From the NCBI GenBank assembly GCA_016294035.1, contig JAEDCT010000011.1:1-64000 (forward strand): a DNA stretch of 64,000 nucleotides. Direction: 5' to 3'. Both the position numbers and the translations under genes were made by a program. This DNA is from Treponema sp. GTDB taxonomy: Bacteria; Spirochaetota; Spirochaetia; Treponematales; Treponemataceae. Below, piece by piece: positions 31,262 to 39,385 of this stretch. How positions within the stretch are numbered: the stretch's first letter is position 1; every line of letters begins with the position of its first letter. The notes beneath the pieces are model-generated. The model was not told the DNA's origin and ran no database searches. It saw nothing but the letters and a program-made list of their open reading frames with translations.

Positions 31262-33289
31262 CTAAAGGGTTGTCGGCAAAACGTTCCTGAGATCAAGAAC
31301 TCCATCAACGAGTCGTGCATCATAGAAACGGTCCTTGTAGGCAACCCTTATTTTTTCAAGGAATTTAACTCCATGTTTGGCACGAACCACAGCCTTTTCC
31401 AGAGTTCCATTCTTCCAGTCAATGTCAATCAGGAGATTACCCCTGAGACGTATGTTTTCAAGGCGCCCAGATTCAAATCCGATGCATGGCTTTTCCAGCA
31501 AATGAACAACAAGGGTTTCTTTCTCAACTGTACTGTACACCACACCTGAAGTCATTGCATTAAGCCTTGAGAAGAAATTTTCATCAGCCGAACCCGAATC
31601 AAAATCATCAGGCAAATTATATATTACCTTTGAAAGCAATGCACTCAGTTCAACTGACAAATCCTTAAACTCATTCATTCCAAGATATCTCATGGCCTTA
31701 ATTGTATTCCTTATGAGAACTGCAACATTTCGGGACTGAACATCAGAAAAGGCACTTAAGTAAACGCCGGCACTTTGCTCATGCTGGGAATAACCTGGGC
31801 TCACAACAAGTTTTTTCATGTCTTCTGCGCCAATCAGATAATCTTCAAAAAATCGTGAGGCATGCTTAAGAAACCTGAAGTGTTTTCTCAGATATTTTTT
31901 TGAAAGAGTGTACTCATAACTGTCCAATATGACTTTTGAAAGATATGCAGCTCCCGTAGGATCATAAGAAAATCTCAAGTCTTTTCCATCTGCAACAGTA
32001 TCACCCCAGATATCAGTTGACGAATGAACAACTGAACCACTGCATGAATACATTCGTTCCGCAGTAAGCCTTCCATGCCTGAAACAATTTTTTATGAGAG
32101 CATGCCAGGATGCATAGCTTTTTTCAAGGCCATATATTTCACCCATTGGCAGGGGCAGATACTTTTCATCAAGAACATATTTCTGTGATCTTGAGCCACA
32201 CTTACTTGAGCACCAGATTCCATTTGCAAGTGCCGGGACAGATTTTTTTCCTGTGACTGATGATATAAGACAATATCTGTCGTAGTTCCATTGTGTGATT
32301 TCGGGAGTTTCTTCACCATAAGGATTTGAAATTGAACACTGCCTGAAATGAGAACTAAAATCTGACGAATGCATGTATTTCAGATTTTCATAGGAAGTTC
32401 CCATGGCAAAACAAATTTTCTTGAGAGCAATGTCACTGCATTTTGCCGCATAGTGAAGCGGACGTTTTCCCGTATTGCCCATACGTCTTCGATAATGACC
32501 AAGCCTATAAGCCGATTCCACATCAACGTAAATCGTAACATCATCTGAATTCTCAACAATAAGATTGTCACCCCTGACGGAGACATTTCCGCCGGAAGAA
32601 ATGGCAGTAACCATGACTGCATAAGGGATTCCCTCATCATTGAGCATAACGAGAGTGTCATCATACAAAGTTTCTTTTTTAGAACTTGAGCCTTCAATTC
32701 TAAGCCTGAAAAAAATGCTTTTTGGAATAGAGGCACTGATATGGATAACAAGAACATCTGCATGGGCCGAAACAAAACTTTCATAAGTGTAGGCAATGCT
32801 GGAACCAGAGTTGTCATTGGAAAAGTCAGCATTGTTTGCCATGGTCGATTCAACAGAAAAACTTGAAGTGCATATACCTGTTTCCAGATCCAGTTCCCGC
32901 TTGTATGAATAGGCCTTGTCAAAAACTTCTGAACGCTTCATTGAAGGTCCGGATGCACCAAGATGTTCCGCATCATAAAAATCAATATGAAGTTCACCGG
33001 CAGAACAATAATGAGACTGATTTTCCGGAAGTCCTGTCAATGAATCAAAAACACATTCCTGAGCCTCAAAAAGCCTGTTCTGCTGGATTAATTCTCTTGT
33101 ACGACCAATACCTTCCGTTGCAGAAAGATTGTTTCGGTCAATATACTGCCCTGACCAGACAGATTCTTCATTGAGCTGAAATACTTCATGAGATGGATTG
33201 CCAAACACCCTGGCACCTAAACGTCCGTTTCCAAGAGGAAATGATTCCTCGTAATTTTCAGCAGGTTTCTTGTGACAAATAATGTTCAT
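31262..33289 (-). CDS. GH95-like protein (alpha-L-fucosidase family), probably divergent
   Basis: A 675-residue protein without signal peptide. The N-terminal domain has the GH95 hallmark SFPLGNGRLGARVFG...FQLNEESVWSG (residues 16-47), and the middle has GRLTAERMYSCSGSVVHSSTDIWGDT, corresponding to the catalytic (alpha/alpha)6 barrel. In characterised GH95 enzymes the preceding helix carries an N-x-N motif with catalytic Asn residues (NIN..MNYW) and a later SPEN-type segment carries the catalytic Glu; here the aligned parts read LDEKYLPLP and SPGYSQHEQ. It may be inactive, or act on another substrate. A -10 box lies 6 nt before the ATG with no close Shine-Dalgarno. It is convergent with hsp20. 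Confidence 0.75.
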   Translation of the reverse strand: MNIICHKKPAENYEESFPLGNGRLGARVFGNPSHEVFQLNEESVWSGQYIDRNNLSATEGIGRTRELIQQNRLFEAQECVFDSLTGLPENQSHYCSAGELHIDFYDAEHLGASGPSMKRSEVFDKAYSYKRELDLETGICTSSFSVESTMANNADFSNDNSGSSIAYTYESFVSAHADVLVIHISASIPKSIFFRLRIEGSSSKKETLYDDTLVMLNDEGIPYAVMVTAISSGGNVSVRGDNLIVENSDDVTIYVDVESAYRLGHYRRRMGNTGKRPLHYAAKCSDIALKKICFAMGTSYENLKYMHSSDFSSHFRQCSISNPYGEETPEITQWNYDRYCLISSVTGKKSVPALANGIWCSSKCGSRSQKYVLDEKYLPLPMGEIYGLEKSYASWHALIKNCFRHGRLTAERMYSCSGSVVHSSTDIWGDTVADGKDLRFSYDPTGAAYLSKVILDSYEYTLSKKYLRKHFRFLKHASRFFEDYLIGAEDMKKLVVSPGYSQHEQSAGVYLSAFSDVQSRNVAVLIRNTIKAMRYLGMNEFKDLSVELSALLSKVIYNLPDDFDSGSADENFFSRLNAMTSGVVYSTVEKETLVVHLLEKPCIGFESGRLENIRLRGNLLIDIDWKNGTLEKAVVRAKHGVKFLEKIRVAYKDRFYDARLVDGVLDLRNVLPTTL

Positions 33290-33295
33290 AGCTTG

Positions 33296-33324
33296 ATTCT
33301 ACCTCAATACGAAGGAAATGTCAC
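33296..33324 (-). promoter_or_regulatory. Promoter of the GH95-like gene, abutting the ATG
   Basis: Minus strand -35 GTGACA (33319-33324), 17-bp spacer, -10 TAGAAT (33296-33301), then only 6 nt (CAAGCT) before the ATG. Predicts a leaderless or nearly leaderless mRNA. Confidence 0.55.
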
Positions 33325-33402
33325 TTAAACTAAAATATCCTTCCCGAACTTTTACAGGATGACTTTTTTTCCGTCCGTAAGGGAAATTTCCATTTTTTTA
33401 TG

Positions 33403-33431
33403 TTCACATAATTTTGTTTCTATGATAATGT
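33403..33431 (+). promoter_or_regulatory. Promoter of pyrBI
   Basis: -35 TTCACA (33403-33408), 17-bp spacer, -10 TAATGT (33426-33431), about 50 bp before pyrB. The leader holds a small GTGAT/ATCAC inverted repeat but no terminator-like attenuator. Confidence 0.55.
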
Positions 33432-33480
33432 TTAGAAAATGTGATTCCCAGGTGGCATCACAAAACATATAGGAGTTTAA

Positions 33481-34404
33481 ATGTTGAAAGGTCGGCATCT
33501 TATTGAACCAGGTGATTTGAGCATTAGTGAAGTTGATGAAATTTGCAAGCTTGCAGAACAAATTTTAGTTGATCCAAATTCGTTTCAGGATGTGTGTCGT
33601 GGGAAAATTCTTGCGACACTTTTTTTTGAGCCTAGTACCAGAACACGACTTTCCTTTGAAGCTGCAATGCTTCACTTGGGCGGTACAGTTGAAGGATTTG
33701 CAGATGCCAGCTACACATCATCCACAAAAGGTGAAACACTTGCCGACACAATCAGGGTTGTAAGTTCTTATGTTGATGTAATTGCAATGCGCTCACCTAA
33801 AGAAGGAGCAGCACTTCTGGCATCAAAATATTCGCCGGTTCCAGTTATAAATGCCGGTGATGGAGGACATTCCCACCCAACACAGACACTTACTGACCTT
33901 GTAACAATCCGGGCACTCCAGGGCGGATTTGAAGGCCACACAATTGGATTCTGCGGAGACTTAAAGTTTGGACGCACAGTTCACTCACTCACACAGGCAA
34001 TGAGCCGCTACAAGAACAACAAGTTTGTATTCATCAGTCCGGAAGAACTTCAGGTTCCTTCATATATCACGGAAGATCTTTTGAAGCCTGCAGGAATTCA
34101 GTTCACTACTGCAGAAAGAATGGAAGATGTTATCGGCGACCTGGACATTCTGTACATGACTCGCGTTCAGAAGGAAAGATTCTTCAACGAACAGGATTAC
34201 ATCAGGCTCAAGGATTCATACATTCTCAACAAGGAAAAAATGAAGCTTGCCAAGAAAGACATGATTGTACTTCACCCGCTTCCACGCGTTAACGAAATTG
34301 CACCGGAAGTAGATGACGATCCACGAGCAGCATATTTCAAGCAGGTTAAGTATGGTATGTATGCACGCATGGCACTCATTGCAAAACTCACAGGAGCCCT
34401 CTAA
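33481..34404 (+). CDS. pyrB: Aspartate carbamoyltransferase catalytic chain
   Basis: Joins carbamoyl phosphate and aspartate, the committed step of pyrimidine synthesis; 307 residues. The carbamoyl-phosphate site PSTRTRLSFE (residues 51-60), GDGGHSHPTQTLTDL and LHPLPRVNEI are conserved. AGGAG precedes the ATG. It overlaps pyrI by one base (TAATG), giving the regulated two-chain (c6r6-type) enzyme as in enterobacteria. Confidence 0.98.
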   Translation: MLKGRHLIEPGDLSISEVDEICKLAEQILVDPNSFQDVCRGKILATLFFEPSTRTRLSFEAAMLHLGGTVEGFADASYTSSTKGETLADTIRVVSSYVDVIAMRSPKEGAALLASKYSPVPVINAGDGGHSHPTQTLTDLVTIRALQGGFEGHTIGFCGDLKFGRTVHSLTQAMSRYKNNKFVFISPEELQVPSYITEDLLKPAGIQFTTAERMEDVIGDLDILYMTRVQKERFFNEQDYIRLKDSYILNKEKMKLAKKDMIVLHPLPRVNEIAPEVDDDPRAAYFKQVKYGMYARMALIAKLTGAL

Positions 34405-34841
34405 TGATTAACATAGCAGAAATTAAAAACGGACTTGTAATTGATCACATTCAGTCTGGGTTGGGATGGAAAGTTTTCAAGTGGCTTGGTCTTGATACCG
34501 TTGAATTCAGCACTGCACTCATAATGAATGCAAACTCAAAGAAATCGGGAAAAAAGGACATTATCAAAATTGACAACATTATCAATATTGACTACGGCAT
34601 TCTTGGTTTCATCGATTCAAACATTACAGTAAATGTAATTCAGGATTCCAAGATTGTCAGAAAAATCAAGATGGAACTTCCAGAGAAAGTTGAAGACGTA
34701 ATTGAATGCAAGAATCCACGCTGCATTACAATCACCGAGCACTACGTTCCACAGGAATTCAAGCTCACAAACAGAGAAAAGAAGGAATACCGTTGCGTGT
34801 ACTGCGATGCACTTTACAAGAACGGATCCCATTCTTTCTAA
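34404..34841 (+). CDS. pyrI: Aspartate carbamoyltransferase regulatory chain
   Basis: A 145-residue regulatory subunit that binds nucleotides and docks on PyrB through a zinc domain. N-terminal allosteric domain with IKNGLVIDHIQSGLGWKVF; zinc ligands C102, C107, C131 and C134 are intact. Suggests CTP feedback control. Its end is 13 bp from the convergent LPP20-like gene with no terminator visible between them. Confidence 0.97.
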   Translation: MINIAEIKNGLVIDHIQSGLGWKVFKWLGLDTVEFSTALIMNANSKKSGKKDIIKIDNIINIDYGILGFIDSNITVNVIQDSKIVRKIKMELPEKVEDVIECKNPRCITITEHYVPQEFKLTNREKKEYRCVYCDALYKNGSHSF

Positions 34842-34854
34842 GTTCTGTCCAGCT

Positions 34855-35871
34855 TTACTTTATTGAACCCAGGAAGTTTCTGAAATCCTCAGTCACCTGG
34901 GTTTCTATTTTCTTTTCAATTGCCCGATAAGTCCTTGTCAGAACATCAGAACTATCAACAGAACTTGCCCTGCCCTTAATTGAAACAGGCATCATTTCCT
35001 TTCCCGAAGCAGTATCCCTGAGATAACCTTCCAGAGTATAGTTAACCTGAAAAGTTTTCTTGTCCTTTGTGTCACGAGGAAGAAGTATGCATGTTGCCTC
35101 AAGGCAATAGCGTTCCTTCTTGTTATCTGAAGTATTGAACCCCACATCAGAAATCATCTTGCAAAATGCAGGACGAATAACATTCATTGGATCATTTACA
35201 ACAGAAACGTACACCGGAATCTGAGAAGCAACGGAAAGAAGTTCCTTTTTCACAGAAAGAGATGAAGTTACTGATTTTCTGAGTGAATCAGATTCCTTTG
35301 AATCAAGCACATCAAGTTTTTTCAAAAGCTTTTCGTCATACACGGCAGTTTCATGGGCAAGAGAAAGCCTGGAATAATTTTCCATTGATTTTTTGTCGGA
35401 AACTTTCATTGCAAGAATTTTTTTGATTTCAGGTTCATTTTTATTTATTTCTGAAATGATTGCAGTTCTGGCACTCTCGCGGTTCATTACAGCAATTGCA
35501 TAGTATGTTTTTCCGTCCTTGCAGGTATCCTTGATTTCAACACCAACCAGATCCTCTGCATTTACTTTCTGAACAACATCCCTCTCAATCCCTGAAGCCT
35601 CAGCAGTAACAACAGAACCATCTGCTCTTGCCTGGACCATTCGTGAAGTTGATTTTGTTTCTGAACTTATGTCACGGCCAAAAACAGCTGCAAGTTTTTC
35701 AATGGCATTTACTTCAGCCTGATTTTTTGTTCTTCCCTCTCCAACAGCAGTAATGTAAGTTTTTTCCGGGAATGATTCTGAAGGCTTTTCAACCCAGGAT
35801 GGAATCTTCTGTGCAAAAACACCGGTACAACAAACAAGAATTGAAATAATTATAAACAGATTTTTTTTCAT
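34855..35871 (-). CDS. Exported LPP20-like protein
   Basis: A 338-residue protein starting MKKNLFIIISILVCCTGVFAQ, a Sec signal peptide; an upstream in-frame extension of 25 residues has no signal and is rejected. After cleavage near residue 20 comes an LPP20/FlgP-like segment IPSWVEKPSESFPEKTYITAVGEG with an Ala-rich helix KNQAEVNAIEKLAAVFG. The remainder is predicted mixed alpha/beta with a second stress-related fold unclear. It lacks a strict lipobox. It follows the LpoB-like gene, an arrangement suggesting a cell-envelope (peptidoglycan or outer-membrane) role, but no function is known. Confidence 0.75.
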   Translation of the reverse strand: MKKNLFIIISILVCCTGVFAQKIPSWVEKPSESFPEKTYITAVGEGRTKNQAEVNAIEKLAAVFGRDISSETKSTSRMVQARADGSVVTAEASGIERDVVQKVNAEDLVGVEIKDTCKDGKTYYAIAVMNRESARTAIISEINKNEPEIKKILAMKVSDKKSMENYSRLSLAHETAVYDEKLLKKLDVLDSKESDSLRKSVTSSLSVKKELLSVASQIPVYVSVVNDPMNVIRPAFCKMISDVGFNTSDNKKERYCLEATCILLPRDTKDKKTFQVNYTLEGYLRDTASGKEMMPVSIKGRASSVDSSDVLTRTYRAIEKKIETQVTEDFRNFLGSIK

Positions 35872-35904
35872 TTTATTTTTCCATGCAATACAAAAACCAT
35901 AAAA

Positions 35905-35934
35905 CAAAAAATCCGGGAAACATTGCTCCCCGGA
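35905..35934 (-). terminator. Terminator after the LpoB-like gene
   Basis: Minus strand stem TCCGGG(G) / (T)CCCGGA with a loop of about 10 nt followed by six T. Ends the LpoB-like transcript before the LPP20-like gene. Confidence 0.75.
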
Positions 35935-35957
35935 CTCTGCTGACACTGGAAAGTTTC

Positions 35958-36560
35958 CTAGAACTTTACCTTCTGGTTCTTGATGAGTTTTCTGATTGAT
36001 GTGTCCTGACCCTGCCAGACAATTCTGTTTGTCTCAATATCAATGAGAGTGACTGTTACATCGTATGTTCTTGCAGTGTACTTTCCATCCTTCTGAACGA
36101 TAGTCTTCACAGATCCCTGAAGCATGAAATCGGCACCCTGTTCATTGTCAATTTCCTTTGCAGTTTCAATACTTGAATGATCAGCCTGATCTGCCTTTTC
36201 ATCACGAAGTTCATCGCGCTCATCTTTAGATGCAACAAATTCAAGAACTCCTGAATTCAGAATTTCTGTCTGAAGTCTTTTTGCAACAATTGAAGTATCG
36301 ATTCTCTCGCTGCTTTCATTCTTGATTTTTCCAATGATAACAACTGGAGCCCTTCCGTTCTTTTTTTCAAACTTTGCCACGCGTGGACTTTCAATACAGT
36401 CTTCAATAAGAGTAGAACAAACTGTCTTTACATCTGTGTCGTTCCAATATCCATCAACATCAAGGCTTTTCTTTTCATTAACACGCTGAACCTTTGTCTT
36501 TGCAGATACTGAAAATGCAACAAGAACTGATGCAAGAATAAGTATTATTTTCTTTGTCAT
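35958..36560 (-). CDS. Exported LpoB-like (penicillin-binding-protein activator family) protein
   Basis: 200 residues from MTKKIILILASVLVAFSVSAK, with a clear signal peptide and GGGAG-type ribosome site; an upstream 12-residue extension is rejected. The mature part resembles the LpoB/COG3417 fold: GRAPVVIIGKIKNESSERIDTSIVAKRLQ at the start, GADFMLQGSVKTIV in the middle and VTLIDIETNRIVWQGQ near the end. In gammaproteobacteria LpoB activates PBP1b; here the partner is unknown and there is no lipobox Cys, so it is probably a soluble periplasmic protein. Confidence 0.8.
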   Translation of the reverse strand: MTKKIILILASVLVAFSVSAKTKVQRVNEKKSLDVDGYWNDTDVKTVCSTLIEDCIESPRVAKFEKKNGRAPVVIIGKIKNESSERIDTSIVAKRLQTEILNSGVLEFVASKDERDELRDEKADQADHSSIETAKEIDNEQGADFMLQGSVKTIVQKDGKYTARTYDVTVTLIDIETNRIVWQGQDTSIRKLIKNQKVKF

Positions 36561-36570
36561 ATAACTCCCT

Positions 36571-36605
36571 AAAAAACAAAAGAGGCTGTCCATCACAGAA
36601 CGGCC
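36571..36605 (-). terminator. Probable terminator before the LpoB-like gene
   Basis: Minus strand GGCCGT / ACAGCC stem (6 bp, one G-U, 10-nt loop) followed by TCTTTTGTTTTTT. Weak stem but long T-tract. Confidence 0.5.
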
Positions 36606-36626
36606 CTTGATTAGTTTATTATTTTA

Positions 36627-37328
36627 TTAAAATGTGAATTCTTCCTCGTTTGAAACAGGCACAGTCTGACCAATTGACTTTGCAAGTGCTGCTGTAAGAA
36701 TCTGACGGAGAACAGGATCCTGATCTGCGTATGTCTTTGAGTTCTTCATTGCATTATCAACCTGCTTTTCATAGAGATCTTCCTTAACTGCCCAAACAGA
36801 ATAATAAATGTATGAAATAATATAGTCTGATTCTGTCTTAGCCTTCTTGAGTCCTGGTCTTACCTGACGTGTCTGAACCCAGAAAGAAGCCTTGCGATCC
36901 ATACCAGTAATAGTACAGTTTGAAAGTGCTGTTGTGATGGCCTTTATGCTTTTCTTCTGTTCGTCTGTTACTGAACTGTATTCTGCACTTGCTTCTGCAG
37001 CTGTGGCAATTGATGTTGAAACAGATCCTGCAATACGGCGCATGAGTTCTGTTTCATCTGTCCATGCACGAAGAAATTCAAGATCAGTTCCACGATCACT
37101 GAAAACCCAAATTTTATAACCATCAAGCTTAAGCTGCTTCTTTACCTTCTCAACGTTTCCGTCTGCAACTGCTTCAACCCAATCAGGAATCTCACGACCT
37201 ACTTCTGCACCCTGCCAGTTAACACGTTCAATCTTATTTACCTTGTTCTTTGCTGTCTTAGCTGATGATGCAGCCAACACAAGAGCAGTCATTGCAAAAA
37301 CTGCAAATACCTTTTTTGATGCTTTCAT
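36627..37328 (-). CDS. Exported protein of unknown function
   Basis: 233 residues with a Sec signal peptide (MKASKKVFAVFAMTALVLAASSA, cleavage near residue 23). The mature protein has REIPDWVEAVADGNVEKV, similar in flavour to the PxWV start of LPP20-like proteins, then a helical segment with Ser/Thr/Ala-rich sequence and a C-terminal Asp/Glu tail. GGAG lies 6 nt before the ATG. I recognise no named family. The neighbours (LpoB-like, LPP20-like, COG3014-like) place it in an envelope-protein cluster. Confidence 0.8.
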   Translation of the reverse strand: MKASKKVFAVFAMTALVLAASSAKTAKNKVNKIERVNWQGAEVGREIPDWVEAVADGNVEKVKKQLKLDGYKIWVFSDRGTDLEFLRAWTDETELMRRIAGSVSTSIATAAEASAEYSSVTDEQKKSIKAITTALSNCTITGMDRKASFWVQTRQVRPGLKKAKTESDYIISYIYYSVWAVKEDLYEKQVDNAMKNSKTYADQDPVLRQILTAALAKSIGQTVPVSNEEEFTF

Positions 37329-37472
37329 TTTTTTCTCCTAATAAAACCCAGCATTAGCGGTAACTCAAGAAAGCGATAAACCTGCAGATTAAAAGCAACG
37401 CTTCCATAACTGCATGTGATTAAAATACACGCGGATATTTTTCACGCCTTCTATATTTTTCATTACCGTATC

Positions 37473-37501
37473 TGTAACAAATACAGCAAATTAATGTTAC
37501 A
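37473..37501. promoter_or_regulatory. TGTAACA/TGTTACA inverted repeat
   Basis: Perfect 7-bp arms 15 bp apart in the 200-bp gap upstream of the exported unknown protein. Centre-to-centre spacing is about two helix turns, as in dimeric operators. No clean promoter was paired with it. Confidence 0.4.
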
Positions 37502-37528
37502 AACAATATTGTAAAAATTCAATAACCC

Positions 37529-39229
37529 CTACTTTCCTTCATCAACAGGAACAGCACGACACCCCATGCTTTCTACAAGAACAGGCTTTCCCTTTTTAAC
37601 AACCACATTATCAATTCTGTCAATTCTTCCATCAGAATACTTTACTTCAACCTGATAAACTCCAGGCTCGCAGGTAAATCCGGCACAATAAGCCTTTGAT
37701 GGAAATGCAACGCACTGTCTTACATCAGCAATTTCCTTTAAATCTATGGCATTCAGGGCTGGGATTGAAGCAACTTCTGCAAGTGCTGCTGCCAGTTCAC
37801 TTCTGCTTTTTGCAGCTTCAACAATGGCATACGAAGAAAGATAGGCAGTGATTTTTGTGATTGTTGATCTTGTAATGCTTCTTCGAGCAGCCTTTCGTGC
37901 CTTGACTGCAACATCATTCTCACAATCCATGTCAAAGTCTTCCAGCAAAACCGGAATTTCTGACCTTACGCCATCCTTTGAAATCAGCGTTACATTGGAA
38001 ACCATCACATTTGATTGAATGGAATTCCTGTCAAAAACGGGCCAGTCATATTTCAGGAAAACTGGAAATCCACCAAAGGGAATGTATGTGTTTATGTATA
38101 ATCCCTGATTCGGGTTAATTGCAATTTTCTTGGGATCAAAATCAATTGAATTAATAATCGGTCTACCTTCAGAATCAACTCCAGGAATACTGTGCCTTTG
38201 TGCAATGCTTCCAGTAAGTGCAAGAACCTCAACCCTTCCTTTATTGCCCTTAAGGTCTGCTGATTCACAAGAAACCTGGGGAGCAACAGTCTTAAGCTCG
38301 CGAACAATAAAATCATCAACATAGCTTCCGTTTTGAGCTGCAAGAACAATCTGCAGATAATCAGCAAAAGGAGAGGTCTTGTACAGATTTTTTTCAGTTG
38401 GCTTTGGAGGCAAAAACTCATCTGGATTAACCCTGGCATTCATTTTTGAAAGACTGTCAGCAACATCCTTTTCATCCTTTGCACTGGAATCGTCCCTCAA
38501 AGCAATTTCACCATACTTAGCAGCATATTCCCTTTGCTTGTCACCGACTCTGTTTACACGAGAAAGTGCAGACTCAACATCACCCATGTTGTAATAGTTT
38601 AAGGCATTGAATGCATCAACCAGAAGATACTCATAAATATTTCCAGTATATGATGAAATATTCTCGTTTAATGTCGCAGAGGCAAAAGACGCCATAATTG
38701 ATTTTGTAAACGCATCATCAATAGCAGTTGTTGTGGATTCCATTTTTTCAGATGCCATCAAATATTCGCCTAAAAAATGAAGCAGCATGCCCCGGTCAAG
38801 CTCAAGGGCAATATCAGGCTTTTTGACACTTTCCAGCATAAACAATGCATTTTCAAAATCACCGGAACCAACAGCAGACCTGTAGGCAACATCATTGAAT
38901 TTGACTTTCTTTGCCTTTTCAAGTTTCTTTTTTTTCTCTGCCTTAAGGCGTTCTTCTTCTTTTTTTATTCTGGCTTCTTCCCTGGCTTTTTCCTTGGCTT
39001 CCTTTTGAAGACGGATTTTTTCTTCCTTTTGCCTTTTCTTTTCAAGCTTTTCCTGTTCAAGCCGTTCCTTTTTCAGCTGCTTTTCCGACTTAACATTTTC
39101 CGCTGAAACTGAAGGAACAACCTGCTCATTTTGTACCTGTGCAGTATCAGCCTGATTTTCCGACTCCTGTGAAAAAAAAGGCATCAGAATCACCTGAGAA
39201 ATAACAAGGGTCATCAAAATTTTTTTCAA
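37529..39229 (-). CDS. Exported COG3014-like protein with a charged coiled coil
   Basis: 566 residues beginning at a TTG codon (GGAG 8 nt upstream). Signal peptide about residues 1-20, a Gln/Val linker, a dense Lys/Glu/Arg coiled coil from 46 to 110, then a helical, TPR-like region (VGSGDFENALFMLESVK; LVDAFNALNYYNMGDVESALSRVN) and a beta-rich C-terminal domain with GLYINTYIPFGGFPVF. The middle and end resemble the uncharacterised COG3014 family often found beside LpoB and LPP20 genes. Expected to be periplasmic. An internal Met at residue 6 is a possible alternative start. Confidence 0.75.
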   Translation of the reverse strand: MKKILMTLVISQVILMPFFSQESENQADTAQVQNEQVVPSVSAENVKSEKQLKKERLEQEKLEKKRQKEEKIRLQKEAKEKAREEARIKKEEERLKAEKKKKLEKAKKVKFNDVAYRSAVGSGDFENALFMLESVKKPDIALELDRGMLLHFLGEYLMASEKMESTTTAIDDAFTKSIMASFASATLNENISSYTGNIYEYLLVDAFNALNYYNMGDVESALSRVNRVGDKQREYAAKYGEIALRDDSSAKDEKDVADSLSKMNARVNPDEFLPPKPTEKNLYKTSPFADYLQIVLAAQNGSYVDDFIVRELKTVAPQVSCESADLKGNKGRVEVLALTGSIAQRHSIPGVDSEGRPIINSIDFDPKKIAINPNQGLYINTYIPFGGFPVFLKYDWPVFDRNSIQSNVMVSNVTLISKDGVRSEIPVLLEDFDMDCENDVAVKARKAARRSITRSTITKITAYLSSYAIVEAAKSRSELAAALAEVASIPALNAIDLKEIADVRQCVAFPSKAYCAGFTCEPGVYQVEVKYSDGRIDRIDNVVVKKGKPVLVESMGCRAVPVDEGK

Positions 39230-39303
39230 AACAATATCTCCATATTTAAGGGCATCTCAAAAATTAAATTATCACAGACACCGCTTTTAGTTGTTATGAA
39301 ATA

Positions 39304-39332
39304 AATATAGTTTAATTGTTTTTACATGACAA
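39304..39332 (-). promoter_or_regulatory. Promoter of the COG3014-like gene
   Basis: Minus strand -35 TTGTCA (39327-39332), 17-bp spacer, -10 TATATT (39304-39309), about 75 bp before the TTG start. Confidence 0.65.
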
Positions 39333-39350
39333 GCAAAACTGATTTTTCAA

Positions 39351-39379
39351 TTGATTTTTTTTCCTGATGTTTTTAATCT
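39351..39379 (+). promoter_or_regulatory. Promoter of pyrC, abutting the ATG
   Basis: -35 TTGATT (39351-39356), 17-bp spacer, -10 TAATCT (39374-39379), then 6 nt (AAGCTT) to the ATG. No Shine-Dalgarno is present. Predicts a leaderless mRNA. Confidence 0.6.
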
Positions 39380-39385
39380 AAGCTT

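Noticed and set aside
31250..31549. Plus-strand frame continuing after hsp20
   Set aside because: Antisense to the end of the GH95-like gene; no ribosome site and no domain.
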